Shown: positions 8,222-16,779 of the stretch, piece by piece
Layout of the letters: every line of letters begins with the position of its first letter
How positions within the stretch are numbered: position 1 is the stretch's first letter
Source of the DNA: an uncultured Mycoplasmatota bacterium
Lineage (GTDB): Bacteria > Bacillota_I > Bacilli_A > RF39 > UBA660
DNA length: 64,000 nt
Reading direction: 5' to 3'
NCBI GenBank assembly: GCA_900547465.1
Contig: URHJ01000002.1
Span: 1 to 64,000, forward strand
Program-made: the position numbers and the translations under genes
The notes under the pieces: generated by a model
The model's input: only the letters and a program-made list of their open reading frames with translations
Databases searched by the model: none
What the model was told of the DNA's origin: nothing

Positions 8222-10705
8222 ATGGCAGTTATTGGATTAGATATTGATGGTGTACTTACTGATATACATAAGTTTCAATTAGAAAAGGGAGAAAAGTTTT
8301 TTAAAGAGAAGTTTCAAAGGGATGTACTTAATCGTGATGCTCAAGATATTGATGAAATTTTTGAATGTAATGAAAAAGAAAGCAGAGCATTTTGGACTAA
8401 GTATTTAATGAAGTATAGTATAAGTGAGAAGGCAAGAGATGGTGCTGGTGCATTTACAAAGGCTTTACATGAAAAAGGAGACAAAATAGTTATTATAACT
8501 TCGCGTGTTTATACAGAAAGTGATTCAGTATTAGGAAAAACAATGAGATTCATTGTTGAAGAATGGCTTAAACAAAATAATATTGAATACGACGAAATAG
8601 TTTATTGTGATGAAGATAAAAAAGAGGCTATTAAATTAAACAATATTACTGTTATGGTTGAAGATAGTCCTAAAAATATAGAAGAATTAAGTAAAATTAC
8701 TAATGTTGTAGTTATGGATAATCCATATAATAAGGATATTTCAGGTCATAATATTAGTAGGATCTTTGGATTTGATCAGGATGCATTGAAAACAATGGAT
8801 AAAATAAGAAATATTTATGATTCATTGATGGTTGATGAGATTAAACCATTGTCAGGTAAACCTTCAATAGATAAACCTTGGATGAGATATTATACTTATG
8901 GACAAGTATCTGGAAGAATTCCTAATGTTAAAATTTATGATTATATGTATTTAAATAATAGATGGAATAGACAGGGAGAAGCAATTAATTATTTTGATAG
9001 AAGTATTTCATTTGGTAAGTTATTTAACGATATAGAAGTTTGTGCAAAAGCACTAAAAGCAAATGGTGTTGAAAAAGGTGATATTGTAACTATATGTATG
9101 CCTAATACTCCAGAAGTACTTGTTACATTTTATGCATTAAATAGAATTGGTGCAATAGCTAATATGGTTCATCCTTTATCAAAGAAGAATGCTATTAAAG
9201 ATTTTGTTAATGAAACTGATTCTAAGATGTTATTCATGTTTGATGATAGTTATAAAGAAGTAAAAGAAATTATTAAAGATACTAATATTTCTAAAGCTGT
9301 TGTTATATCAGCAAAAGATTCTATGCCTATGCCTTTATCCCAAATTTATGGTATAAAACAAAAAAGAGAATGCAGTTTCTATAAAGAAAAACTTGATGAT
9401 GTTTATGTGACTTGGAAAGAATTTATGAAAGATGCTAAAAATTATAAGGGTGATGGAGTTCTTGATACTGAATATGAACCTAATACTCCAGCTGTTATTC
9501 TTCATACTGGTGGTACAACTGGTAAATCAAAGGGTGCAGTTTTATCTAATGATAATTTTAATGGTATGGTTCATCAATATGGTATAGCTGCAGATTTTAC
9601 AAAAGGTGATAAAATGGTAGCTGTTATGCCAGTATTCCATGGATTTGGTTTATGTAATTCAATGCATATGCCAATGTGCTTAAGAGCTTCTACTATTTTA
9701 ATTCCACAATTTAATAATAAAACATTCCCACGTTTGGTTGAAAAGCATAAACCAGAACATATTATGGGTGTTCCAACTTTATGGGAAGCTGTAACAAGTA
9801 ATAAAAAATTTGATGGTATGGATCTATCATTCTTCAAATATGTAGTATCAGGCGGAGATACTATGAAAGATGATTTCGAACAAAGAGTTAATAAATTTTT
9901 AGAAGATCATAATTCTACATCCAAAATAACAAAGGGATATGGTTTGACTGAAGCTGTTGCCAGTGCTACTTTCACTTTTGAAAATTGTAATAAAATAGGT
10001 AGTATAGGTATTCCTTTAGTAAGTAGTACTGTAAAAATAATTGAATATGATACAGAAAAACAGGACGAAGATGGTATTAATACTAAAGAAGAATTAGGTT
10101 ATAATGAACAAGGTGAAATATGTATATCTGGTCCTACTGTTATGATGGAGTATTATAATAATCCTGAGGAAACAAGTAAAGATATTAGATTACATGATGA
10201 TGGTAAGTTATGGTTACATACAGGTGATATTGGATATATAAAAGAAGATGGAACTTTATATTTTACAGATCGTTCCAAGAGAATGATTATCGTAAGTGGT
10301 GTAAATGTTTACCCTACTGAAATTGAACAAGTAATTACTGATAATGAAAAAGTAGATGCTTGTGCAGTAGTTTCAATGCCTCATAAATATAAACAACATG
10401 TTCCAAAGGCATATATTGTACCAAATAAAGATAAAAATTTAGATGAGTCTGATATTGTTGATTTAATTAACGATTGTAATGAAAAAATACCAAATAATTA
10501 TTATAGACCTTATCAATTTGAATTTGTTGATGCTTTACCAAAAACTCCGTTAGGTAAAGTGGACTTTTTGAAATTAGAAAAAGATGCTAAAAAAGATGCA
10601 GACATGACTTATAGAAAAGTTAGTACTGATAGTATGGATTTAGAAATTCATAATAAGAATGTTAAGGTTTTAAAATACAATCATTCTAAAGGTAGAGGAA
10701 AGTAA
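8222..10705 (+). CDS. HAD-superfamily domain fused to acyl-CoA synthetase (ANL family)
   Basis: 827 residues. Residues 1 to about 190 form a HAD-like phosphatase domain: GLDIDGVLTD with the DxD pair D7/D9, a conserved Ser/Thr strand (IVIITSR), and a late acidic motif VEDSP. Residues about 205-800 form a full ANL adenylate-forming enzyme: the phosphate loop HTGGTTGKSKG (about 428-438), GYGLTEA, a WLHTGDIGY / DRSKRMI hinge, and the C-terminal catalytic lysine segment TPLGKVDF (about 775-782). The ANL half should activate a carboxylic acid, most likely a fatty acid, via acyl-AMP. A PlsC acyltransferase begins one base after its stop, suggesting the acyl product feeds lipid assembly. The substrate of the phosphatase half is unknown. 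The domain fusion is read directly as one frame. Confidence 0.85.
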   Translation: MAVIGLDIDGVLTDIHKFQLEKGEKFFKEKFQRDVLNRDAQDIDEIFECNEKESRAFWTKYLMKYSISEKARDGAGAFTKALHEKGDKIVIITSRVYTESDSVLGKTMRFIVEEWLKQNNIEYDEIVYCDEDKKEAIKLNNITVMVEDSPKNIEELSKITNVVVMDNPYNKDISGHNISRIFGFDQDALKTMDKIRNIYDSLMVDEIKPLSGKPSIDKPWMRYYTYGQVSGRIPNVKIYDYMYLNNRWNRQGEAINYFDRSISFGKLFNDIEVCAKALKANGVEKGDIVTICMPNTPEVLVTFYALNRIGAIANMVHPLSKKNAIKDFVNETDSKMLFMFDDSYKEVKEIIKDTNISKAVVISAKDSMPMPLSQIYGIKQKRECSFYKEKLDDVYVTWKEFMKDAKNYKGDGVLDTEYEPNTPAVILHTGGTTGKSKGAVLSNDNFNGMVHQYGIAADFTKGDKMVAVMPVFHGFGLCNSMHMPMCLRASTILIPQFNNKTFPRLVEKHKPEHIMGVPTLWEAVTSNKKFDGMDLSFFKYVVSGGDTMKDDFEQRVNKFLEDHNSTSKITKGYGLTEAVASATFTFENCNKIGSIGIPLVSSTVKIIEYDTEKQDEDGINTKEELGYNEQGEICISGPTVMMEYYNNPEETSKDIRLHDDGKLWLHTGDIGYIKEDGTLYFTDRSKRMIIVSGVNVYPTEIEQVITDNEKVDACAVVSMPHKYKQHVPKAYIVPNKDKNLDESDIVDLINDCNEKIPNNYYRPYQFEFVDALPKTPLGKVDFLKLEKDAKKDADMTYRKVSTDSMDLEIHNKNVKVLKYNHSKGRGK

Positions 10706-10706
10706 T

Positions 10707-11498
10707 ATGAAAAATGATTTAAGAAAATATGACAAAACTTATCAAGCAAGTAGGATAGTTCTTACACCTTTATTTAAAAGGGCATATCGTCCGATGATTT
10801 TAAATAAGGAGAATATACCAAAGAATGGTCCAGCTATTTTATGTGGTAATCATTTACATGTATGGGATCAAGTTCCTGTTATTTGTTCTACTGATAGAGT
10901 TATTCACTGGATGGCAAAAAAAGAATATTTTGAATCAAAATTAGCTTGGATGTATAAATTAACAGGTTGTATACCAGTTGATAGAGAAGGAGATGCTTCT
11001 ATTGCTAAGAATAGTGCTGAAGAGTATTTAAAAGATGGAGCAGTAGTTGGTATTTTTCCTGAAGGAACTAGAAATCAATATCAGGTAGCTAAAAATAAGT
11101 TAGATGAGTTGTATTCTTTATATCCCTTTTTGAAAAATGAAGACGGTAATAATATTAAAAGTGATGAAATTGCTAAGTTGTTTGAACAGAAAAAAATGCT
11201 TTTAGAAAGAATGCAACAACAAGAACAAGTTTATTCTGATAAAGGTGTAGTAATAAATAAAGAAGATGAATTGTTAACATTCCACTTTGGAGCAGTGTCT
11301 ATGGCTCGTAAGACAGATGCATTTGTTGTACCATTTGCAGTAAATGGTAACTATAAAATGAATAATGATAATTTAATTGTTAATTTTGGTGAGGCATATA
11401 AAGTTGAGTCTGATGACTTGGAATTTGAAAAGGATAAACTACAGAAAAAAGTAGCAGTCTTGATAAAAGAAAATAAAAAGTTTACAAGAAAAAGATAA
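10707..11498 (+). CDS. plsC: PlsC-type 1-acyl-sn-glycerol-3-phosphate acyltransferase with internal insertion
   Basis: 263-residue membrane-associated acyltransferase of the PlsC family, expected to acylate lysophosphatidic acid or a related glycerolipid. The catalytic HxxxxD motif is present (NHLHVWD), followed by the acceptor-binding region GCIPVDRE and FPEGTRN. Between FPEGTRN and the usual FHFGAVSMARKT segment, which in most PlsC proteins comes within about 10 residues, there is an extra, charged, helix-like stretch of some 70 residues (Leu/Lys/Glu/Gln rich). It is transcribed directly behind the HAD-ANL gene (one base between stop and start) and ends in a terminator. The RBS is the AGAGGAAAG inside the preceding gene's end. 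Confidence 0.88.
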   Translation: MKNDLRKYDKTYQASRIVLTPLFKRAYRPMILNKENIPKNGPAILCGNHLHVWDQVPVICSTDRVIHWMAKKEYFESKLAWMYKLTGCIPVDREGDASIAKNSAEEYLKDGAVVGIFPEGTRNQYQVAKNKLDELYSLYPFLKNEDGNNIKSDEIAKLFEQKKMLLERMQQQEQVYSDKGVVINKEDELLTFHFGAVSMARKTDAFVVPFAVNGNYKMNNDNLIVNFGEAYKVESDDLEFEKDKLQKKVAVLIKENKKFTRKR

Positions 11499-11519
11499 TT
11501 CTTTCTTTTTCTTTTTTTT
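11486..11519 (+). terminator. Terminator after plsC
   Basis: Stem AAGAAAAAG / CTTTTTCTT with the plsC stop codon in the loop, then a T run. Confidence 0.65.
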
Positions 11520-11520
11520 A

Positions 11521-11529
11521 TGCTATAAT
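11521..11529 (+). promoter_or_regulatory. Extended -10 promoter of the phosphorelay operon
   Basis: TGCTATAAT, 29 bases before the kinase ATG at 11558. Confidence 0.55.
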
Positions 11530-11557
11530 AAAAGTAGTAAGATTGGAGAGAGTTGTG

Positions 11558-13396
11558 ATGAATAGTAGTATATTTTTTCAAATATGTAGTCTATTTTATA
11601 TATCTTTATTATTGATAATATATTTTTCTAAGAAAAGACTTGGGACAGTAGAGAATAAAATATATATTATATTAGCTGTTACTAATTTAATTGGTTTAAT
11701 TCTTGATATTAGTAGTGTTTATACAATTTCTAATATGAGTCAATATCCTATTTTGAATAAGTTTGTTTCTAAAGCATATCTTGTTTATTTACTTAGTTGG
11801 ATGTTTTTATTTACTATTTATGTATTCATAATATCTACAAATAAAAAAATCGATAAAAACAAAACTGAATTACATTTATCTGATTATAAAAACAAGGTGT
11901 ATCCTGCTACTATTTTATATTTTATATTCCTTATTTTGACAATTATATTACCATTATATTATAAGGATAATGGTAATGTTATATATTCTTATGGTCCTAG
12001 TACTAATTTGTTATATTTTGTTAGTGGATTATGTATATTCACTTGGCTTATATGTTTACTTCTTAATTTTAAACAGATAAAACAGAAAAAATATGTTCCT
12101 ATTTTTGCATTTTTGATAATTGGTACTTTTGTGACTATTATTCAGGGAGCACATCCAGAATATTTACTTATGACTTCAATGGAAACCTTTATAACATTCT
12201 TGATGTACTTTACAATTGAAAATCCTGATATGAAACTTATTAATGAGCTAAATATAGCAAAAGATCAGGCTATTAAAGCAAATAATGCTAAGAGTGAATT
12301 TTTATCAAGTATGTCCCATGAGATTAGAACTCCATTGAATGCAATTGTTGGTTTTTCTCAGGCCTTGTCAGAAGAAGATATAAATGATAATGCTAAAGAT
12401 GAAGTTAAAGATATTATGATGGCTTCAAATAGTTTGCTTGAACTAGTTAATGGTATTTTGGATATTTCAAAAATAGAATCTGGCAAGATTGAAATAGTAA
12501 ATACTGAGTATCAATTTAAGAATATTTATGATGAGTTAGTAATACTTGCTAAAGCTAGAATGGGTGATAAACCACTTGATTTTAGATGTCATTATGATGA
12601 AGATATCCCTTCTGTTTTATATGGTGATTATACAAGAATAAAACAAATTATATTAAATATTTTAACTAATGCAGTTAAATATACTAGAGAAGGTTATATA
12701 TATTTTTCAGTGTCATCTGTAAGAAAAGATGATATTTGTAGACTTATCATTTCAGTAGAAGATAGTGGAATTGGTATTAAACAAGAAAACATACCTAAAT
12801 TATTTACTAAATTTGAACGACTTGATTTAGAAAAGAATATTACTATTGAAGGAACAGGACTAGGTTTAGCTATTACTAAGAAATTAGTAGAGTTAATGAA
12901 TGGTACTATTGTAGTTCAAAGTATATATGGAAAGGGTTCTAAGTTTACAATAGCTATAGATCAAAGAGTAGTTCATAAAGAAGTAGTTGTAGAAAAGAGT
13001 GAAGAAAAGAAAGTATCAGAAGTACATGCTGAAGGAAGAAAAGTTTTAATTGTTGATGATAATAAGATTAATTTAAAAGTAGCATCACGTCTACTTGAAA
13101 ACTATAAGCTTGATATAACTACTGTAGAAAGTGGTGCTTTATGTATAGATAAAGTTAATAGTAATACTTATGATTTAATATTAATGGACGATATGATGCC
13201 TAATATGAGTGGTGTTGAGACACTTCATAAGTTAAAAGAAATTGATGGGTTTGCTACTCCAGTTGTTGCACTTACAGCTAATGCAGTTACAGGTATGAAG
13301 GAGAAGTACTTAAACGATGGATTTGATGATTATTTAGCTAAACCTATTAATAGAGATGAGCTTAATAATATAGTTGCAAAATATTTAAATAAATAA
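11558..13396 (+). CDS. Hybrid sensor histidine kinase with C-terminal receiver domain
   Basis: 612 residues. Residues 1 to about 220 contain several hydrophobic segments (a multi-pass membrane sensor, about seven helices by eye). The HisKA domain has SMSHEIRTPLN with phospho-accepting His254. The ATPase has an N box (NILTNAVKY), DSGIGI and GTGLGLAI. A receiver domain at about 493-612 has VLIVDDN, phospho-Asp544 in LILMD and Lys in LAKP. An upstream in-frame TTG at 11543 and a GTG at 11555 exist, but the ATG at 11558 best fits the GGAG ribosome site at 11545-11548. The two Hpt-receiver genes follow within 21 and 10 bases, forming a phosphorelay. The signal sensed is unknown. Confidence 0.92.
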   Translation: MNSSIFFQICSLFYISLLLIIYFSKKRLGTVENKIYIILAVTNLIGLILDISSVYTISNMSQYPILNKFVSKAYLVYLLSWMFLFTIYVFIISTNKKIDKNKTELHLSDYKNKVYPATILYFIFLILTIILPLYYKDNGNVIYSYGPSTNLLYFVSGLCIFTWLICLLLNFKQIKQKKYVPIFAFLIIGTFVTIIQGAHPEYLLMTSMETFITFLMYFTIENPDMKLINELNIAKDQAIKANNAKSEFLSSMSHEIRTPLNAIVGFSQALSEEDINDNAKDEVKDIMMASNSLLELVNGILDISKIESGKIEIVNTEYQFKNIYDELVILAKARMGDKPLDFRCHYDEDIPSVLYGDYTRIKQIILNILTNAVKYTREGYIYFSVSSVRKDDICRLIISVEDSGIGIKQENIPKLFTKFERLDLEKNITIEGTGLGLAITKKLVELMNGTIVVQSIYGKGSKFTIAIDQRVVHKEVVVEKSEEKKVSEVHAEGRKVLIVDDNKINLKVASRLLENYKLDITTVESGALCIDKVNSNTYDLILMDDMMPNMSGVETLHKLKEIDGFATPVVALTANAVTGMKEKYLNDGFDDYLAKPINRDELNNIVAKYLNK

Positions 13397-13416
13397 TTGA
13401 TATAGGAGAGATTTTT

Positions 13417-14241
13417 ATGAAAGATATTAATTTACTAACATCAAATGGTGTTGATGTTAATCATGGATTAGAACTACTAGGCGATATGGATATGTATAAT
13501 TCTGTTATAAAAGAATTTTTAGCTTGTTATGATGAGAGGATGAAAAGAATTGCTAATTATAAGAATAATTCAGATATGGCTAATTATGCAATAGAGGTAC
13601 ATTCTTTAAAGAGTGATTCTAAGTATTTAGGTTTTATGACATTAGCTGATTTAGCTTATAAACATGAAATGGCTAGTAAAGCAGGAGATATTAATAGTGT
13701 TGTTCTTCATTATGATGAGTTGGTAGTAGAAGCTAATAGAATTATTCAAGTTGTTAAGCTTTACTTAGATGGTGATAATGTTTCAGCACCACCAACAATA
13801 GAAGCTGATAATATTCCTGATAACAATGTTGTGATGATTTCTAAAGAAGAGGTTGAACTTTCGACTAAAGCTATATTGATTGCTGATGATTCAAGTATTA
13901 TAAGGGATTTCGTTAAAGAAATTTTTAGTAATCAGTATGAAGTTCTAATGGCTAAAGATGGGCAGGAAGTAATTAATATTATTAGTGCTGATTCTAAGAG
14001 AATAGCGGCTCTTTTACTTGATCTTAATATGCCAAATGTAGATGGTTTTGGGGTTTTAGATTATTTAAAAGAGAATAATTTATTTACAGTTGTTCCAACA
14101 TCTATTATTTCTGGAGCAAGTGATAAGGAATCAATCGAAAAGGCATTCAAGTATCCGATTGTAGATATGTTAAATAAGCCATTTAGTAGAGACAATGTAA
14201 AATTAGTTGTGGAGAAAACTGTTGGTATCAGTTCAATGTAA
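13417..14241 (+). CDS. Hpt-receiver phosphorelay protein (copy 1)
   Basis: 274 residues. The N-terminal Hpt four-helix domain has YAIEVHSLKSDSKYLGF with the likely phospho-His62. A linker of about 30 residues follows, then a receiver domain (about 150-274) with ADDSS, phospho-Asp202 in LLLDLNMP and Lys254 in NKPF. It lacks any DNA-binding, GGDEF or other output domain. It closely resembles the next gene throughout and arose by tandem duplication. It should accept a phosphoryl group from the preceding hybrid kinase's receiver via His62 and possibly pass it to its own or its neighbour's receiver. RBS AGGAGAG. Confidence 0.85.
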   Translation: MKDINLLTSNGVDVNHGLELLGDMDMYNSVIKEFLACYDERMKRIANYKNNSDMANYAIEVHSLKSDSKYLGFMTLADLAYKHEMASKAGDINSVVLHYDELVVEANRIIQVVKLYLDGDNVSAPPTIEADNIPDNNVVMISKEEVELSTKAILIADDSSIIRDFVKEIFSNQYEVLMAKDGQEVINIISADSKRIAALLLDLNMPNVDGFGVLDYLKENNLFTVVPTSIISGASDKESIEKAFKYPIVDMLNKPFSRDNVKLVVEKTVGISSM

Positions 14242-14251
14242 GGAGTAGTAT

Positions 14252-15049
14252 ATGAAAGATGTTAATTTATTAAAAACAAATGGAGTAGATGTAGATAAGG
14301 CGTTAGAATTATTTGGTGATATGGATATGTACGATTCTACGTTAGAAGATTTTTTAAATGAGGTATCTAATAGATTAGAAAGAATAAAAAAGTATAAAGA
14401 GACTTCAGATATGGCTAATTATGCGATAGAAGTACATGCCTTAAAGAGTGATTCTAAATATTTTGGATTCACAGTTTTAGCTGATTTAGCTTATCAACAT
14501 GAGATGGCTAGTAAACAGAATAATATGTTTTATGTAGTTGATCATTATGATGAGTTAGAAAAGGAAGCTGTTAGAATTGTTAAGCTTGTAGAACAATACT
14601 TAGGAAGAAGTAGTAGTGTAATTAAAGAAGTAGAAAATAATAGTAATGATGCAGTAATATTAACAGATAAGACAATATTAGTAGTAGATGATTCTAATGT
14701 AACTAGAAACTTCGTTCAAAAGATTTTCGCAAGTCAATATAAAGTTTTAGTTGCTACAGATGGTCGTGATGCAATTAATATTATTTCAAATAATCTAGAT
14801 CATAAAATAGTCGCAGTATTACTTGATCTTAATATGCCTGGATTAAATGGATTTGATGTATTGGAATATTTTAAAACTAATAATTTATTCTCTTTAATAC
14901 CAGTTTCTATTATTACTAGTGACACAACTCAAGAGACTAGAAATAGAGTTTTCTCATATGGTGTTGTAGATATTTTGGTTAAACCATTTAATGAGAGAGA
15001 TATAAAACAAGTTCTTGATAAGACAATTTATTTTAATGATCAATTATAG
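14252..15049 (+). CDS. Hpt-receiver phosphorelay protein (copy 2, tandem paralogue)
   Basis: 265 residues with the same order as the preceding gene: Hpt domain with EVHALKSDSKYFGF (His62), then a shortened linker and a receiver (about 138-265) with VVDDSN, Asp192 in LLDLNMP and Lys244 in VKPF. The N-terminal 85 residues are nearly collinear with copy 1 (shared NGVDV, GDMDMY, TSDMANYAIEVH, LADLAY, HEMASK); the linker differs more. No output domain. A terminator follows, closing a three-gene operon. Confidence 0.85.
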   Translation: MKDVNLLKTNGVDVDKALELFGDMDMYDSTLEDFLNEVSNRLERIKKYKETSDMANYAIEVHALKSDSKYFGFTVLADLAYQHEMASKQNNMFYVVDHYDELEKEAVRIVKLVEQYLGRSSSVIKEVENNSNDAVILTDKTILVVDDSNVTRNFVQKIFASQYKVLVATDGRDAINIISNNLDHKIVAVLLDLNMPGLNGFDVLEYFKTNNLFSLIPVSIITSDTTQETRNRVFSYGVVDILVKPFNERDIKQVLDKTIYFNDQL

Positions 15050-15080
15050 AAATCAACTATTTGTTGATTTTTCTTTTGTT
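15050..15080 (+). terminator. Terminator of the phosphorelay operon
   Basis: 8-bp stem AAATCAAC / GTTGATTT with loop TATTT, then a T-rich tail. Confidence 0.8.
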
Positions 15081-15116
15081 TTTCTTTATACTAAGTAGCA
15101 ATAAGAGGTGATATTA

Positions 15117-15680
15117 ATGGATGATGTATTTGAATCACTTACAAAAGAAGTTAAAATTATTCAATCAAGAGATTCCCATTTTAAGGGACGTAGACATGTA
15201 CCTGATAGTTATTTTTATACTGATTTATATAAGGAAGAATTAAAAAATACTGATGATGAATATACAGAGTATGATGTTTCTTATGATGAAAAAAGTAGGG
15301 ATGAGGTTATGATTGAGATTGTTTTCTTACTTGATTGTTATAGTGAAATATATAAAGTTCCTACTGTTAGAATAAGCAATAAGGAATGGGATATATTATT
15401 TGAAGAAGTATATGATTTTTATACTGAATATGATTTGAATTACTTTTTTGAACAAGATATGTTAATGTTTAATCGTTTAGCAATATCGAGATCATTATTA
15501 TATAATAAAAAGTATTTAGATATATCTGATTATATTAATAGTTTTAATTATTTAGACTCTATGGTTCTTACTGAAGGCGAAAAGAAGACTTTAAATAAAC
15601 GTGTAGATATGTTATGTGATAAAGAAAAAGTTATACCTATGGAGAAGTTCTTACAGAAGAAGTTTGACAGAAGAGTATAG
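15117..15680 (+). CDS. Hypothetical acidic protein (187 aa)
   Basis: Not recognised. It is rich in Asp, Glu and Tyr, with no signal peptide or membrane segment; predicted largely helical and cytosolic. An in-frame GTG exists at 15108, but the ATG at 15117 is preferred because AAGAGGTG lies at a proper distance. Its last codons overlap the -35 box of the rplU promoter (TTGACA, 15664-15669), so its end is under double constraint. It stands between the phosphorelay operon and the L21 operon and may be co-read with the latter. No function is proposed. Confidence 0.7.
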   Translation: MDDVFESLTKEVKIIQSRDSHFKGRRHVPDSYFYTDLYKEELKNTDDEYTEYDVSYDEKSRDEVMIEIVFLLDCYSEIYKVPTVRISNKEWDILFEEVYDFYTEYDLNYFFEQDMLMFNRLAISRSLLYNKKYLDISDYINSFNYLDSMVLTEGEKKTLNKRVDMLCDKEKVIPMEKFLQKKFDRRV

Positions 15681-15693
15681 AATGTGTTATAAT
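15664..15693 (+). promoter_or_regulatory. Consensus promoter of the rplU operon
   Basis: Perfect TTGACA (15664-15669), 18-base spacer, perfect TATAAT (15688-15693). This is the closest match to the sigma-A consensus seen in the window, as expected for a ribosomal protein operon. It overlaps the 3' end of the preceding gene. Confidence 0.85.
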
Positions 15694-15700
15694 TTAGATG

Positions 15701-15780
15701 TTTGACGCCTCATGCTCAAACCGCATTGAAAAGGTAGAAACAAGTATCTTGTACCTTAAGAGCGAGTCTTAAGTTAAAAA
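15701..15780 (+). ncRNA. L21 leader (ribosomal protein autoregulatory RNA)
   Basis: The 5' untranslated stretch between the consensus promoter and rplU folds into nested stems: AAGGTA (15731-15736) with TACCTT (15752-15757), and CTTAAGA (15755-15761) with TCTTAAG (15767-15773). Some bases are shared, so the stems may alternate. Position directly before rplU in a Firmicute, and the GACGCCTCATGCTC start, fit the L21 leader class. Exact boundaries are estimates. Confidence 0.7.
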
Positions 15781-15795
15781 AAAGGAGGTATATGA

Positions 15796-16098
15796 ATGAA
15801 CGCTGTAATTAAAGTTGGTGGAAAACAATATTATGTTACTGAAGGATGCGAAATTTTCGTAGAAAAATTAAACGCTAATAGTGGTGATGTTGTTACATTT
15901 GATCAAGTTTTAATGTTAGACAGTAAGGTTGGAAACCCATACCTTAGTGGTGTTACTGTAACTGGTGAAGTGGTTAAGAATGGAAAACAAAAGAAAATAA
16001 GAGTTTTCACATATAAATCTAAAGATAGATCTAACCGTAAAACTCAAGGACATAGACAACCTTATACACAAATCAAAATTACAAAAATTAATGGTTAA
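15796..16098 (+). CDS. rplU: 50S ribosomal protein L21
   Basis: 100-residue L21 of standard length: [17 protein letters not shown] opening, FDQVLM, and the conserved RNA-binding end (KYKSKDR-like [19 protein letters not shown]). Binds 23S rRNA in the large subunit. Strong RBS AAAGGAGGT. First gene of rplU-prp-rpmA, behind an L21 leader and consensus promoter. Confidence 0.98.
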   Translation: MNAVIKVGGKQYYVTEGCEIFVEKLNANSGDVVTFDQVLMLDSKVGNPYLSGVTVTGEVVKNGKQKKIRVFTYKSKDRSNRKTQGHRQPYTQIKITKING

Positions 16099-16100
16099 TT

Positions 16101-16403
16101 ATGATTAAAGTAAATGTTGTAAAAGAAAACTCAAACTATAAAAAAATATCTATATTAGGCCATGCTATGTATGATGATTATGGAAAGGATATTGTTTGTA
16201 GTGCGGTTAGTAGTATTGTTACTACTACTGTGAATGGATTACTTTCACTTGATAGAGAAAGTATTACTTATATGGTAAGTAAAAAAGGAATGACTATTAC
16301 AATTAATAGTAGTGATCGTACAACTCAAATATTAATTCGTAATATGATTAACCTATTAAAAGAATTAGAAAAAAATTATAAAGAAAATATAGAAGTGAAA
16401 TAA
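16101..16403 (+). CDS. prp: Ribosomal-processing cysteine protease Prp
   Basis: 100-residue protease that removes the N-terminal extension of ribosomal protein L27 in Firmicutes. The catalytic pair is visible: His21 in [11 protein letters not shown] and Cys33 in DIVCSAVSS. It is encoded between rplU and rpmA, two bases after the rplU stop, the canonical position (B. subtilis ysxB). The substrate gene rpmA next door carries the matching cleavage site. Confidence 0.95.
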   Translation: MIKVNVVKENSNYKKISILGHAMYDDYGKDIVCSAVSSIVTTTVNGLLSLDRESITYMVSKKGMTITINSSDRTTQILIRNMINLLKELEKNYKENIEVK

Positions 16404-16416
16404 GGAGGAACAGTCA

Positions 16417-16704
16417 ATGAGATTTTTAGAATTAGATATCCAATTATTTGCTCACCACAAAGGACAAGGTTCTACTTCAAACGGACGTGATTCTGCTGGT
16501 CGTAGACTTGGAGCAAAAGCAGCTGATGGACAATTCGTTACTGCTGGATCTATTATTTATCGTCAACGTGGAACTAGAATTTATCCTGGTGTAAACGTTA
16601 GACGTGGAAATGATGATACTATCTATGCAACAGTAGATGGTGTTGTAAAATTCGAACGTTTAGGAAGAGACAAGAAACAAGCTTCTGTTTATCCTAATGC
16701 ATAA
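16417..16704 (+). CDS. rpmA: 50S ribosomal protein L27 with Prp-cleaved N-terminal extension
   Basis: 95 residues. The first ten ([12 protein letters not shown] region) form the Firmicute-type extension ending in a LFA|HHKG junction, where Prp should cleave; mature L27 would begin [20 protein letters not shown] and extend toward the peptidyl transferase centre. The rest ([19 protein letters not shown]) is standard L27. RBS AAGGAGGA. Last gene of the ribosomal operon before a strong terminator. Confidence 0.97.
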   Translation: MRFLELDIQLFAHHKGQGSTSNGRDSAGRRLGAKAADGQFVTAGSIIYRQRGTRIYPGVNVRRGNDDTIYATVDGVVKFERLGRDKKQASVYPNA

Positions 16705-16706
16705 TG

Positions 16707-16736
16707 AACAAGTAGTATTTACTACTTGTTTTTTTT
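16707..16736 (+). terminator. Terminator of rplU-prp-rpmA
   Basis: 11-bp perfect stem AACAAGTAGTA / TACTACTTGTT and a T run. The 3' arm also provides the -35 region of the next promoter. Confidence 0.85.
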
Positions 16737-16753
16737 CTGTCTTATGGTATAAT
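16726..16753 (+). promoter_or_regulatory. Promoter of the small membrane protein gene
   Basis: TTGTTT, 16-base spacer, TATAAT, with extended -10 TGG at 16745-16747. It overlaps the rpmA terminator. Confidence 0.6.
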
Positions 16754-16779
16754 ATCAAAAATAAAAGAGGGGGTGTGTG

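Noticed and set aside
9574..9837. Minus-strand ORF inside the HAD-ANL gene
   Set aside because: Antisense shadow of a conserved ANL region; no start signals.
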